A stretch of DNA of 64,000 nt. Source: Klebsiella michiganensis (GTDB taxonomy: Bacteria > Pseudomonadota > Gammaproteobacteria > Enterobacterales > Enterobacteriaceae). The stretch's first letter is position 1. Every line of letters starts with the position of its first letter. The notes beneath the pieces were generated by a model, which searched no databases, was not told where the DNA came from, and saw only the letters and a program-made list of their open reading frames with translations. The stretch is taken from contig NZ_PRDB01000001.1 of assembly GCF_002925905.1 (NCBI RefSeq), positions 124,001 through 188,000 of the forward strand. Reading direction: 5' to 3'. Of the stretch, positions 38,301 to 46,453 are shown piece by piece. The position numbers and the translations under genes were made by a program.

Positions 38301-38475
38301 CGGGGTGCTGCCGCTGGCGATCGCCACCGGAGCCGGGGCCAATAGCCGCGTGGCGATCGGTACCGGGATTATCGGCGGCACCCTGACCGCAACGCTGCTG
38401 GCGGTGTTCTTCGTGCCGCTGTTCTTTGTGCTGGTGAAACGTTTCTTCACCCGCCATCGTTCTTCTCAGGAGTAA
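35368..38475 (+). CDS. eefB: RND multidrug efflux pump inner-membrane transporter (EefB-like)
   Basis: A 1035-aa HAE1-family proton-driven exporter. The N-terminus MFSRFFVRRPVFAWVIAI and PVAQYPDVAPPAIKISATYTG are diagnostic. Twelve transmembrane segments surround two large periplasmic loops. The TM4 proton-relay aspartates lie in GLLVDDAIVVVENVER (near residue 408) and the TM10 lysine in GLSSKNAILIVEFA. Length matches the family. It overlaps eefA by 1 nt (ATGA type), and eefC starts 3 nt later, making a tight tripartite operon. No local repressor adjoins it. Confidence 0.9.
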   Translation: MFSRFFVRRPVFAWVIAILIMLAGILAIRTLPVAQYPDVAPPAIKISATYTGASAETLENSVTQVIEQQLTGLDNLLYFTSTSSSDGSVSITVTFEQGTDPDTAQVQVQNKVQQAESRLPSEVQQSGVTVEKSQSSFLLILAVYDKNNKATSSDISDWLVSNMQDPMARIEGVGSLQVFGAEYAMRIWMDPTKLASYSLMPSDVQSAIEAQNVQVSAGKIGALPASNAQQLTATVRAQSRLQTVAQFKEIIVKSKSDGSVVRLSDVARVEMGSEDYTASANLNGHPAAGIAVMMAPGANALNTATLVKNKIAEFQRQMPQGYDIAYPKDSTEFIKISVEDVIQTLFEAIILVVCVMYLFLQNFRATLIPAVAVPVVLLGTFGVLALFGYSINTLTLFAMVLAIGLLVDDAIVVVENVERIMRDEGLPAREATEKSMGEISGALIAIALVLSAVFLPMAFFGGSTGVIYRQFSVTIISAMMLSVVVALTLTPALCGALLSHSKPHTKGFFGAFNRLWGRTEQGYQHRVVGGLRRSAMMMGAFVLICGGMALAMWKLPGSFLPTEDQGEIMVQYTLPAGATAVRTAEVRRQVTDWFLTKEKANTDVIFTVDGFSFSGSGQNAGMAFVSLKNWSERKGEENTAQAIALRATKELGGIRDATLFAMTPPSVDGLGQSNGFTFELMASGGTDRDSLMKMRSQLLAAANQSTELQSVRANDLPQMPQLQVDIDNNKAVSLGLSLSDVTDTLSSAWGGTYVNDFIDRGRVKKVYIQGESDARAVPSDLGKWFVRGSDDSMTPFSAFATTRWQYGPESLVRYNGSAAFEIQGENASGFSSGAAMDKMEALANNLPAGTTWAWSGMSLQEKLASGQAMSLYAISILVVFLCLAALYESWSVPFSVIMVIPLGLLGAALAAWMRGLSNDVYFQVALLTTIGLSSKNAILIVEFAESAVEEGYSLSRAAMRAAQTRLRPIVMTSLAFIAGVLPLAIATGAGANSRVAIGTGIIGGTLTATLLAVFFVPLFFVLVKRFFTRHRSSQE

Positions 38476-38478
38476 GTT

Positions 38479-39843
38479 ATGTTTCGTTTTACCTTAGTTT
38501 TTGTTGCGCTCCTGACGGCGGGCTGCGTCTCTCTCGACCCGCACTATGAACGTCCGGCCGCGCCTGTCCCGGCGACCCTGCCGGGTAGCCACGGCGAGGC
38601 AACCGCGGTAGTCAGCGACTGGCAGCAGGTAGTGAATGACGCTCGCCTCAAAAAAGTGGTGAACATCGCCTTGACCAGCAACCGCGACGTGCAGAAAGCG
38701 CTGGCCGATATTGAAGCCGCGCGCGCCCAGTTTGGCGAAACCCGCGCCTCGCTGTTTCCGACCCTCGACGCCGAGCTGAGCCATACCCGCAGTAAAACGG
38801 TGGCCAGCGGCCTCACCTCGTCAGCGGAAGCCGACGGCGCGGTTTCCAGCTTCGAGCTGGATCTGTTTGGCAAGAACCAAAGCCTGACGCGCGCGGCGCG
38901 GGAAACCTGGCTTGCCAGCGAATTCACCGCCCAGAATACGCGTCTGACGATGATCGCCGATCTGACCACCGCATGGATAACGCTCGCCGCGGACAACAGC
39001 AATCTGGCGCTGGCGCAGGACACCATGGCCAGCGCGGAGAACTCGCGCCGCATCGTCACCCGCCAGATGGAAGTCGGCACCGCCTCGGCAGGCGACCTGA
39101 GCGATGCCGAAAGCGTTTATCAGCAGGCGCGCGCCAGCGTCGCCAGCTACCGCACGCTGGTGGCGCAGGATAAAAACGCGCTCAACCTGCTGGCCGGAGA
39201 AACCGTGCCGGATAGCCTGCTGCCCGGCACGCTGGAAAGCCTTGGCGATCGGAGTATCACCCTGGTGCCGGCGGGCGTCTCTTCATCGGTACTACTGCGC
39301 CGCCCGGATATCCAGGAAGCGGAGCATAATCTGAAGAGCGCTAACGCCGATATCGGCGCGGCGCGGGCCAATTTCTTCCCGTCCATCTCGCTGACCGCCA
39401 GCGCCGGGGTCGGCAGCGACTCGCTCTCGTCGCTGTTCAGCCACGGCATGCAGGTGTGGTCATTCGCGCCGTCCATCAGCCTGCCGCTGTTTACCGGCGG
39501 CAGCAACCTGGCGCAGCTGCGCTATGCTGAAGCGGAGAAAAAGGGGCTGATCGCCACCTATGAGAAGACGATTCAGAGCGCCTTTAAGGATGTCGCCGAC
39601 GCGCTGGCGCGCCGGGAAACGCTCAGCGAACAGCTGGACGCGCAGAATAAATACGTCGCGGCGGAGCAGAAATCGTTGAATATCGCGATGAAGAGCTATC
39701 AGGCCGGGGTCGGAGATTATCTGTCGGTGCTGACCGCCCAGCGAACGCTGTGGTCGGCGCAGGCCACGCTTATCTCCCTCCAGCAAACGGATCTGGAAAA
39801 CCGCATTACCCTCTGGCAGTCGCTGGGAGGCGGCGCCAGCTAA
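38479..39843 (+). CDS. eefC: TolC-like outer-membrane efflux lipoprotein (EefC-like)
   Basis: A 454-aa outer-membrane factor of the OprM/NodT group. The lipobox is LTAGC (C16) with Val after it, compatible with outer-membrane sorting. Two OEP repeats are visible (ALTSNRDVQKALADIEAARAQ... and NLKSANADIGAARANFFPSISLT), with SKTV/LFGKN and VGSDSLSSLFSHG typical of NodT members. It completes the pump encoded by the two preceding genes. Confidence 0.9.
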   Translation: MFRFTLVFVALLTAGCVSLDPHYERPAAPVPATLPGSHGEATAVVSDWQQVVNDARLKKVVNIALTSNRDVQKALADIEAARAQFGETRASLFPTLDAELSHTRSKTVASGLTSSAEADGAVSSFELDLFGKNQSLTRAARETWLASEFTAQNTRLTMIADLTTAWITLAADNSNLALAQDTMASAENSRRIVTRQMEVGTASAGDLSDAESVYQQARASVASYRTLVAQDKNALNLLAGETVPDSLLPGTLESLGDRSITLVPAGVSSSVLLRRPDIQEAEHNLKSANADIGAARANFFPSISLTASAGVGSDSLSSLFSHGMQVWSFAPSISLPLFTGGSNLAQLRYAEAEKKGLIATYEKTIQSAFKDVADALARRETLSEQLDAQNKYVAAEQKSLNIAMKSYQAGVGDYLSVLTAQRTLWSAQATLISLQQTDLENRITLWQSLGGGAS

Positions 39844-39851
39844 CGCTTTTG

Positions 39852-39869
39852 CCGGGCGGCAACGCCCGG
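39852..39869 (+). terminator. Intercistronic stem-loop between eefC and MFS gene
   Basis: CCGGGCG-GCAA-CGCCCGG is a 7-bp perfect stem with a GCAA tetraloop, 8 nt after the eefC stop and 24 nt before the next ATG. Only TTT follows. It could partly terminate or process the transcript so that the MFS gene is expressed less than the pump. Confidence 0.55.
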
Positions 39870-39893
39870 TTTGATGACAAGGAGCCCGTTGAT

Positions 39894-41060
39894 ATGTCCC
39901 GAATTTCCCTCTCCTGGGTCGTGGTTCTCGGTTTGCTCAGCGCCATTGGGCCGCTGTGTACCGACTTCTATCTGCCCGCGCTGCCGGAAATAACCCAGCA
40001 GCTCAGCGCCACCGGCACGCAGACCCAGCTTTCGCTGACCGCGGCGCTGATTGGCCTCGGCCTTGGACAGCTGTTTTTTGGCCCGCTGAGCGACCGCATT
40101 GGCCGTAAAAAGCCGCTGGCGCTCTCCCTGCTGCTGTTTATCTTCTCCTCGGCGATGTGCGCGATAACCTACGATATCCATATGCTGATCGCCTGGCGCT
40201 TTCTGCAGGGCTTCGCCGGCGCGGGCGGCTCGGTGCTGTCGCGCTCCATCGCCCGCGACAGATATCAGGGTACGCTGCTGACCCAGTTTTTCGCCCTGCT
40301 GATGACCGTTAACGGCATTGCGCCGGTGCTTTCACCGGTACTCGGCGGCTGGATCATCACCGCCTTCGACTGGCGTATCCTGTTCTGGGCAATGGCGGCG
40401 ATCGGCGTTGTCTTGCTGCTGCTCAGCCTGACGGTGCTGCACGAAACGCTGCCGGCCAAAAGCGCCGCCTCGGCTACGCGGCAGCAGGCTGATGCGCCGG
40501 TGCTGAAAAACCGCCGCTTTATGCGCTACTGCCTGATTCAGGCCTTTATGATGGCCGGGCTGTTTTCGTATATCGGCTCGTCTTCGTTCGTTATCCAGAG
40601 CGAATATGCCATGAGCGCGATGCAGTTCAGCCTGCTATTCGGCCTTAACGGTATCGGGCTGATTATTGCGGCGCTGATCTTTTCCCGCCTGGCGCGCCGC
40701 TTCAGCGCCGAAGCCCTGCTGCGCGGCGGCCAGCTGCTGGCGGTGGCGTTTGCCGCCATCACCCTGCTCTTCGCCTGGCTACCGCAGCCGACGCTGGCGC
40801 TGGTCGGCCTGTTTTTTACCGTTTCCATGATGAGCGGCATCAGTACCGTTGCCGGCTCGGAAGCGATGAACGCCATTCACGCCCGCCAGTCCGGCACCGC
40901 TTCCGCCCTGATGGGCACGCTGATGTTTGTGTTCGGCGGTATTGCCGCGCCGCTGGCCGGTCTCGGCGGCGAAACGATGCTCAAAATGAGCTTCGCGATG
41001 ACCCTTTGCTATCTGGCCGCGCTGCTGATTGGCCTGAAAAAGCCGCGCCCCATCGCATAA
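39894..41060 (+). CDS. Bcr/CflA-family MFS drug exporter
   Basis: A 388-aa 12-segment drug:H+ antiporter. Family signatures are TDFYLPALPEI near the N-terminus, GPLSDRIGRKKPL (motif A) and RSIARDRYQG in the middle loop. The ATG at 39894 has AAGGAG upstream; the frame extends back into eefC without a start signal. It is the last gene of the efflux operon, followed by a terminator. This adds a single-component exporter to the tripartite pump. Confidence 0.88.
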   Translation: MSRISLSWVVVLGLLSAIGPLCTDFYLPALPEITQQLSATGTQTQLSLTAALIGLGLGQLFFGPLSDRIGRKKPLALSLLLFIFSSAMCAITYDIHMLIAWRFLQGFAGAGGSVLSRSIARDRYQGTLLTQFFALLMTVNGIAPVLSPVLGGWIITAFDWRILFWAMAAIGVVLLLLSLTVLHETLPAKSAASATRQQADAPVLKNRRFMRYCLIQAFMMAGLFSYIGSSSFVIQSEYAMSAMQFSLLFGLNGIGLIIAALIFSRLARRFSAEALLRGGQLLAVAFAAITLLFAWLPQPTLALVGLFFTVSMMSGISTVAGSEAMNAIHARQSGTASALMGTLMFVFGGIAAPLAGLGGETMLKMSFAMTLCYLAALLIGLKKPRPIA

Positions 41061-41068
41061 CCTCCTCC

Positions 41069-41107
41069 GGGGTAATAAAATATTCCAATTATATTACCCC
41101 TCTTTTT
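41069..41107 (+). terminator. Rho-independent terminator of the efflux operon
   Basis: GGGGTAATA and TATTACCCC form a 9-bp stem, followed by TCTTTTT. It ends the eef/MFS transcription unit just before the mur promoter. Confidence 0.85.
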
Positions 41108-41149
41108 CCCGTCAGTACTGTAATCTCCTATTATTCCTTCAACACCAAT

Positions 41150-41187
41150 CGTGATAACCTTCACAGGAAAGGAATAATTAATTCCTT
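41150..41187 (+). promoter_or_regulatory. CRP-like site and operator candidate of murQP
   Basis: CGTGA-N6-TCACA at 41150-41165 is a good CRP site (4/5 and 5/5). AAGGAAT-AATTA-ATTCCTT at 41169-41187 is a 7-5-7 inverted repeat just downstream that could bind an RpiR-type repressor such as MurR. E. coli murQP is known to need cAMP-CRP and to be repressed by MurR; no murR gene is in this window. Confidence 0.55.
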
Positions 41188-41220
41188 ATACTGCCCGCCA
41201 CCGTGAATAAAGAGGTTCCT

Positions 41221-42123
41221 ATGAGTATCGACCTGAGCAAACTGCTGACCGAGCGCCGCAACGCCAATAGCGCCAACATTGATATCCTCACCACCGAAGA
41301 GATGCTGACGGTGATTAACCAGGAAGACCAGCAGGTGGCTCACGCCATCACTCCCTATCTGCCGCAAATTGCCCAGGTGGTGGATAAGATCGCGGCGGCG
41401 CTGCAGGCGGGTGGTCGACTGATTTATATTGGCGCGGGCACTTCCGGGCGTCTGGGGATCCTTGATGCCAGCGAGTGTCCGCCGACCTTCGGCACCCGCC
41501 CGGAGCAGGTGGTGGGCATTATCGCGGGCGGCCATAAAGCCATACTGAGCGCCGTAGAGAACGTCGAAGACAACAAAGCGCAAGGGGCGATGGACCTGCA
41601 GAACCTGAACTTTAGCAGCCGCGACGTGCTGGTCGGCCTGGCCGCCAGCGGACGCACGCCGTACGTCATCGGCGCGATGGAGTATGCCCACAGCCAGAAC
41701 GCTTTTGTCGCCATCGTCAGCTGTAACCCGCACGGCGAAATGGCCCAGCTGGCGGACGTCGCCATTACGCCGGTCGTGGGTCCGGAAGTGGTGACCGGCT
41801 CAACGCGCCTGAAGGCGGGCACAGCGCAGAAGCTGGTGCTGAATATGATTTCTACCGGGGCGATGATCCGCATCGGCAAGGTCTACAGCAATCTGATGGT
41901 GGACGTGGAAGCGACCAACGCCAAGCTTATCGAGCGCCAGGTGTCCATCGTCATGGAAGCGACCGAATGCGATCGCGCAACCGCCCAGAGCGCGCTGGAA
42001 GCCTGCGATCGCCACTGCAAAACGGCGATTGTGATGGTGCTGGCTGATTTAAGCGCCGCGGATGCCCAGGCGCTGCTGGCAAAAAATAATGGCTATATCC
42101 GCAAGGCGCTGAGCCACTCCTGA
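41221..42123 (+). CDS. murQ: MurQ N-acetylmuramic acid 6-phosphate etherase
   Basis: A 300-aa cytoplasmic enzyme cleaving the lactyl ether of MurNAc-6-phosphate to GlcNAc-6-phosphate and D-lactate, in cell-wall recycling. The SIS fold is clear: GAGTSGRLGILDASECPPTFG (first 20 residues GAGTSGRLGILDASECPPTF) near residue 75, ETSRL-like TGSTRLKAGTAQKLVLN near 200, and a C-terminal UBA-like three-helix piece. The start is MSIDLSK at 41221 with AGAGG upstream, not the GTG six codons earlier. It is followed 24 nt on by murP. Confidence 0.95.
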   Translation: MSIDLSKLLTERRNANSANIDILTTEEMLTVINQEDQQVAHAITPYLPQIAQVVDKIAAALQAGGRLIYIGAGTSGRLGILDASECPPTFGTRPEQVVGIIAGGHKAILSAVENVEDNKAQGAMDLQNLNFSSRDVLVGLAASGRTPYVIGAMEYAHSQNAFVAIVSCNPHGEMAQLADVAITPVVGPEVVTGSTRLKAGTAQKLVLNMISTGAMIRIGKVYSNLMVDVEATNAKLIERQVSIVMEATECDRATAQSALEACDRHCKTAIVMVLADLSAADAQALLAKNNGYIRKALSHS

Positions 42124-42147
42124 CCGCTGACTCACGGGTAATCTGCA

Positions 42148-43581
42148 ATGGCAAAAATAAATAAAGAGATGATAGCGCGGATCCTGCAGCACGTTGGCGG
42201 AGCCGGGAACGTCGCGCAGGCGGGCAACTGTATGACCCGGCTGCGCCTGACCCTGCGCGATGAATCACGGGCCGATAGCGCCGCCATCCGCCAGATTGAC
42301 GGCGTAATGGGGGTGATCGTTAGCGATGAACAGTTCCAGGTCGTCCTTGGGCCCGGCAAGGCGCAAAGCGCGGCGGAAATGATGAATGCGTTACTGGAAG
42401 AGGCCCCGGCGGATGCGCCATCGCTGGCCGATGTCGCCGCCGAAAAGAAACAGGCGCTGAAGAGCAAGCAAACCAGCGGTATTCAAAAATTCCTCGCGAA
42501 ATTCGCCACCATCTTCACCCCGCTCATTCCCGGCTTTATCGCCGTCGGCCTGCTGTTGGGGTTCGCGACCCTGGCGGAGCAGATATTTGTCCTCGAAAAC
42601 GCGCATCCGAACGCGACATTGATGGCGCTGATCGGCTACATGAAGGTGTTCAGCAAAGGGATGTTTACCTTCCTGAGTATCCTGATCGGCTATAACGCCC
42701 AGAAAGCCTTCGGCGGCTCCGGGGTCAACGGGGCCATCATCGCTGCGCTGTTTGTTCTCGGCTATAACCCGGAAGCCACCAGCGGCTTCTATTCCGGGAT
42801 TTCCACCTTCTTCGGCCACGGTATTGACCCGCGCGGCAATATTATCGGCGTGCTTATCGCCGCGATTATCGGCGCGTGGGTGGAACGACAGGTACGCCGC
42901 ATCATGCCTGCCAACCTCGATATGATCCTCACCTCGGCGGTGACGCTGCTGATCATGGGCGCGATCACCTTTACCGTCATTATGCCTATCGGCGGCTGGC
43001 TGTTCACCGGGATGTCATGGCTGTTTCTGCACCTTAACGGTAACCCGTTCGGCTCTGCGGTACTGGCCGGCCTGTTCCTGCTGGCGGTGATGTTCGGCGT
43101 CCATCAGGGCTTCGTGCCGGTCTATTTCGCGCTGGTGGATGCGCAGGGGTTTAACTCGCTGTTTCCGATCCTGGCCATGGCCGGTGCCGGACAGGTTGGT
43201 GCGGCGCTGGCGCTGTTCTGGCGGGCGAAGCACGGTTCTCTGCTGCGCACGCAGATTAAAGGGGCGATTATTCCCGGCTTTCTCGGCATCGGTGAACCGC
43301 TGATTTACGGTGTGACGCTACCGCGCATGAAGCCCTTTATCACCGCCTGCCTCGGCGGCGCCTGCGGCGGTTTCTTCCTCGGGCTCATCGCCTGGCTGGG
43401 GCTACCGGTCGGCCTGAATACGGTATTTGGCCCGTCCGGGCTGGTGGCGCTGCCGCTGATGACCTCCGGCAGCGGGATCTACGCCGGAATGGCGGTGTAT
43501 GCCGCCGGGCTGGCGGTCTCTTACCTGTGCGGCTTCGCCCTGACCTGGCTGTTCGGCAGTAAAAACGTTGATTTGAGCTAA
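42148..43581 (+). CDS. murP: MurP PTS N-acetylmuramic acid EIIBC
   Basis: A 477-aa inner-membrane PTS permease that takes up and phosphorylates MurNAc for MurQ. The N-terminal EIIB domain has its cysteine in [14 protein letters not shown] (about C30), followed by an EIIC domain of the glucose superfamily ([27 protein letters not shown]). It lacks an EIIA domain and, as known for E. coli MurP, should use EIIA-Glc. It forms an operon with murQ and ends before an intrinsic terminator. Confidence 0.94.
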   Translation: MAKINKEMIARILQHVGGAGNVAQAGNCMTRLRLTLRDESRADSAAIRQIDGVMGVIVSDEQFQVVLGPGKAQSAAEMMNALLEEAPADAPSLADVAAEKKQALKSKQTSGIQKFLAKFATIFTPLIPGFIAVGLLLGFATLAEQIFVLENAHPNATLMALIGYMKVFSKGMFTFLSILIGYNAQKAFGGSGVNGAIIAALFVLGYNPEATSGFYSGISTFFGHGIDPRGNIIGVLIAAIIGAWVERQVRRIMPANLDMILTSAVTLLIMGAITFTVIMPIGGWLFTGMSWLFLHLNGNPFGSAVLAGLFLLAVMFGVHQGFVPVYFALVDAQGFNSLFPILAMAGAGQVGAALALFWRAKHGSLLRTQIKGAIIPGFLGIGEPLIYGVTLPRMKPFITACLGGACGGFFLGLIAWLGLPVGLNTVFGPSGLVALPLMTSGSGIYAGMAVYAAGLAVSYLCGFALTWLFGSKNVDLS

Positions 43582-43617
43582 GAGGCGCGTCCGGCGCATA
43601 AAAATTGAATCTTTTTT

Positions 43618-43646
43618 AACCCGCCGAATGGCGGGTTTATTTATTT
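43618..43646 (+). terminator. Terminator after murP
   Basis: AACCCGCC-GAAT-GGCGGGTT is an 8-bp stem followed by TTATTTATTT; a T6 run precedes the stem, so it could work in both directions. It ends exactly one base before the ccdAB palindrome. Confidence 0.85.
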
Positions 43647-43676
43647 CTGTGTAATCTACACGTGTAGATTACACAG
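43647..43676. promoter_or_regulatory. Perfect 30-bp palindrome before ccdAB
   Basis: CTGTGTAATCTACAC followed by its exact complement GTGTAGATTACACAG. It ends 10 bp before the ccdA ATG and overlaps the SD region (ACAGGAGA). CcdA/CcdB complexes autorepress their promoter, so this is the likely operator. Confidence 0.75.
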
Positions 43677-43686
43677 GAGATTCCCT

Positions 43687-43923
43687 ATGCCAGCCGCAAA
43701 ACGCAATAAGCAGAACGTCAGCGTGACACTGGACCCAGGCCTGGTTAAACAGGCTCGTGAGGTCGGCATCAATCTGTCTCTAACGTTGACTAACGCTCTA
43801 AAAAGCGAAATCCACAGCCTCGAAATAGCCCGCTGGCAAAAAGAAAGTGCCCAGGCAATCGACTACCTCAATAATTTAACTGAGGAAAATGGACTTCTCT
43901 CTGATGAATACAGGACGTTCTAA
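43687..43923 (+). CDS. ccdA: CcdA antitoxin
   Basis: A 78-aa type II antitoxin. The N-terminal ribbon-helix-helix DNA-binding part (NVSVTLDPGLVKQAREVGINLSLTLTNAL) is followed by the toxin-wrapping C-terminus (WQKESAQAIDYLNNLTEENGLLSDEYRTF), close to F-plasmid CcdA but chromosomal. It neutralises CcdB and represses the operon. AGGAGA precedes the ATG. It is 2 nt from ccdB, so the two are translationally coupled. Confidence 0.92.
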   Translation: MPAAKRNKQNVSVTLDPGLVKQAREVGINLSLTLTNALKSEIHSLEIARWQKESAQAIDYLNNLTEENGLLSDEYRTF

Positions 43924-43925
43924 AT

Positions 43926-44234
43926 ATGCAGTATTACGTTTATAAGAATACAGGTCGAATTGCTGCGTATCCTTACCTCCTTGATGTACAGAGTGACATT
44001 ATCGGCAAGCGCAATACTCGGGTCGTGATTCCACTGTTTCCACTGAAAAACTATAAAGGTCCACGCGCCGATCGTTTAACACCGCTTGTCACCGTAGAAG
44101 GGGAAGAATACGTCGTGATGACTCACGAACTCGCCAGCATCCCACATCGTGTTCTGGGTGAAGAAGTTTGTAATCTGAATCACCAGCGCGAAGTCGTTAA
44201 AGCTTCAATGGATTTTCTTTTCGACGGGATCTAA
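43926..44234 (+). CDS. ccdB: CcdB toxin (gyrase poison)
   Basis: A 102-aa CcdB-family toxin that traps DNA gyrase on DNA. The sequence keeps MQYYVYKN at the N-terminus, LDVQSDIIG, TRVVIPL, and the C-terminal residues that contact gyrase (NHQREVVKASMDFLFDGI, with W/F-G-I end). Length equals that of plasmid CcdB (101 aa), so the toxin looks intact. Confidence 0.93.
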   Translation: MQYYVYKNTGRIAAYPYLLDVQSDIIGKRNTRVVIPLFPLKNYKGPRADRLTPLVTVEGEEYVVMTHELASIPHRVLGEEVCNLNHQREVVKASMDFLFDGI

Positions 44235-44272
44235 CTCGCTACAAGCTTACGCGTCAGATCGCCAAACCCAAC

Positions 44273-44283
44273 GATCTTCCGCC
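44273..44283 (+). other. 11-bp direct repeat of the selC 3' end
   Basis: GATCTTCCGCC occurs here and at 20071-20081 in the 3' end of selC, in the same orientation. This copy lies between ccdB and the conserved gene yicL, 24 kb from selC, where an island's distal attachment site would be expected. The flanks are otherwise weakly similar, so chance is not excluded. Confidence 0.35.
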
Positions 44284-44384
44284 GCAAGGGGCACGCAAAT
44301 ACTCCGACTACCCTTTCCTGCCCCGCTTCCCGCGCGTGCTCATGCTATGATACTGCTTTCGCGCTATTTTCACCTGAGGGAAAG

Positions 44385-45287
44385 ATGGGCTCCAGCAAAA
44401 AAGGGATGCTGAACGTACTGATCGCCGCCGTACTGTGGGGCAGCTCGGGCGTCTGTGCGCAATATATTATGCAGCAAAGCCAGATGTCATCGCCGTTTCT
44501 GACCATGACGCGCCTGCTGTTCGCCGGCCTGATCCTTCTGATGCTCTCGTTCTTCCACGGCGATAAGATTTTCCGCGTCCTGCAAAACCGCAAAGACGCC
44601 GTCAGTCTGCTGATTTTTTCGCTGTTCGGCGCGCTTACCGTGCAGTACACCTTTCTGATGACTATCGAGCAATCCAACGCCGCCACCGCGACGGTGCTGC
44701 AGTTTCTGTCGCCGACGATTATCGTCGCCTGGTTTGCCATCGCCCGCAAAACGCGCCCCAGCCCGCTGGTGCTCGCGGCCATCGCCACCTCGCTGGCGGG
44801 CACTTTCCTGCTGGTGACCCACGGCAACCCGACGACGCTGTCGATTTCCCCCACGGCGCTGTTCTGGGGGATTGCTTCGGCGTTTGCCGCCGCTTTTTAT
44901 ACGACTTATCCTTCGACGCTGATTGCCCGCTACGGCACGCTGCCGATTGTCGGCTGGAGCATGCTGCTCGGCGGCGCGATGCTGCTGCCGTTCTACGCCG
45001 GACAGGGCAACCATTTTGTGGTGACCGGCGGCCTGCTGCTGGCCTTTTTCTACCTGGTGGTAATCGGCACCTCGCTGACCTTCAGCCTCTATCTGAACGG
45101 CGCGCAGAAGATTGGCGGCGCGAAGGCGGGGATCCTCAGCTGCGCGGAGCCGCTGAGTAGCGCCCTGCTCTCCCTGCTGCTGCTCGGCATCACTTTTACT
45201 CTCCCGGACTGGCTAGGCACGCTGCTGATTCTCTCGTCGGTGGTGCTGATCGCCATGGATTCGCGGCGGCGGGTTAAAACGGCCTGA
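44385..45287 (+). CDS. yicL: YicL, EamA/DMT-family exporter
   Basis: A 300-aa inner-membrane transporter with ten hydrophobic segments in two EamA repeats. It follows E. coli YicL almost residue for residue in places ([60 protein letters not shown]). The substrate is unknown. GAGGGAAAG precedes the ATG and TATGAT at about 44345 may be its -10. It marks the return of backbone synteny after the long selC-downstream accessory block. Confidence 0.93.
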   Translation: MGSSKKGMLNVLIAAVLWGSSGVCAQYIMQQSQMSSPFLTMTRLLFAGLILLMLSFFHGDKIFRVLQNRKDAVSLLIFSLFGALTVQYTFLMTIEQSNAATATVLQFLSPTIIVAWFAIARKTRPSPLVLAAIATSLAGTFLLVTHGNPTTLSISPTALFWGIASAFAAAFYTTYPSTLIARYGTLPIVGWSMLLGGAMLLPFYAGQGNHFVVTGGLLLAFFYLVVIGTSLTFSLYLNGAQKIGGAKAGILSCAEPLSSALLSLLLLGITFTLPDWLGTLLILSSVVLIAMDSRRRVKTA

Positions 45288-45290
45288 CGA

Positions 45291-46244
45291 TTATCGGCCA
45301 GGAGATGCTGCGACCGGCGTTTGCAGCCTCTTCAGGTCGTCATCCGTCAGCTCGCAAGCCACCTGCACCAGCTCGCGCTCAAACCCCTGCTCCAGAAGTG
45401 AACGGGCAATACGCAACGCTTCTTCTAGTCTACCCTCTTGTTTACCTTCTAACTTGCCCTCCAACTTGCCTTCTTGTCTCCCTTCCTGCCGTAGCCTTTC
45501 CGCAATCGTCATGAGTACCTCCTTATGTTGAGGAACGCGCCGCTCGACCTCGTGAAGAAATTCACCAAAATGAGGCGCATCGCCGCACTGCAGCATGTAA
45601 TTAAACAGCGCTTTCAACTGGCTGTCATTAGCGCAACCTTTAACCAACAGCTCGGCTAATCGCTCCACCAGGCCAAGTAAATCGCGCTGGCGAATATGCT
45701 TTTGAATCAGCTCCAGCAACGCCACGCGCCGGTGCTGCATAATGTCGTCATCCGGCACCACCGTAATATCCACCAGCGGGAAAGCGGCGGCATAAAGTCG
45801 TCGCGCTGTCTGCGTATCAGTAAACTCATCCAGCCAGCAAAGCGAGAAGGGATAGGGGCTTTTCGCGCCGTGATAAAACAGCATCGGCACCACCAGCGGC
45901 AACGTTTTATGCCCGGCATCCAGATGACGCTGCATCGCCGCCAGCGCGTAGCGCATCAGCCTGAAGGCCATATGCGCATCCGGCGTGCTCTGATGTTCAA
46001 TCACCACATAGATATAGCCGTCACCGTCGCGGGTTTTCAGCGACCACAGTACGTCGGAGTAGCTGGCGCGCAAATCGGCCTCAATAAAGCTGCCGGACTC
46101 CAGCTTGAGCGTTTGCAGATTACACAGCTGGCGCAGCGAAGCGGGCAGATGAATCTCGATAAAATCCCTGGCGCACTCGGGATGCGATAAAAACTGTTTA
46201 AAAACCGCATCGTGTGGCGTCGAGGGGGTTCCTTTTTGCGTCAT
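45291..46244 (-). CDS. Rpn-family recombination-promoting nuclease (Transposase_31)
   Basis: A 317-aa PD-(D/E)XK nuclease of the RpnA/YhgA family ([26 protein letters not shown] at the start; [17 protein letters not shown] and [23 protein letters not shown] contain the D...ExQ catalytic pattern). It probably nicks or cuts DNA and can promote recombination. Near the C-terminus a run of EGK/EGR tetrapeptides (about residues 252-272) is encoded by 12-bp repeats. Rpn genes usually move in clusters and vary between strains. Confidence 0.88.
   Translation of the reverse strand: MTQKGTPSTPHDAVFKQFLSHPECARDFIEIHLPASLRQLCNLQTLKLESGSFIEADLRASYSDVLWSLKTRDGDGYIYVVIEHQSTPDAHMAFRLMRYALAAMQRHLDAGHKTLPLVVPMLFYHGAKSPYPFSLCWLDEFTDTQTARRLYAAAFPLVDITVVPDDDIMQHRRVALLELIQKHIRQRDLLGLVERLAELLVKGCANDSQLKALFNYMLQCGDAPHFGEFLHEVERRVPQHKEVLMTIAERLRQEGRQEGKLEGKLEGKQEGRLEEALRIARSLLEQGFERELVQVACELTDDDLKRLQTPVAASPGR
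45432..45490 (-). repeat. 12-bp coding repeats in the Rpn gene
   Basis: About five degenerate 12-nt units encode successive x-EG-x-x tetrapeptides ([20 protein letters not shown]). In-frame slippage would alter the length of this charged linker without breaking the gene. Confidence 0.7.
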
Positions 46245-46453
46245 GGTCCGCCATCCCTGAAACGTAATGGCTGGAATATATCCGTCCCAAAAAGCGCAAA
46301 CACCTGCGCATCAACGGCTTTGCTTGCCGCTACGAAAGATAAATTTCAGCGGCTGAAACAGACTCATTCTTATGGAAACCAGCGCGCAAAATGTTGGTTC
46401 AGGAATGCGTCTATAGTTAGAGGAACCCTTTAATAAAAATAAGGATATCCGTA

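Noticed and set aside
45291-46244. Insertion-sequence transposase
   Set aside because: The Transposase_31/Rpn family is historically called transposase, but no inverted terminal repeats or target duplications were seen around it.
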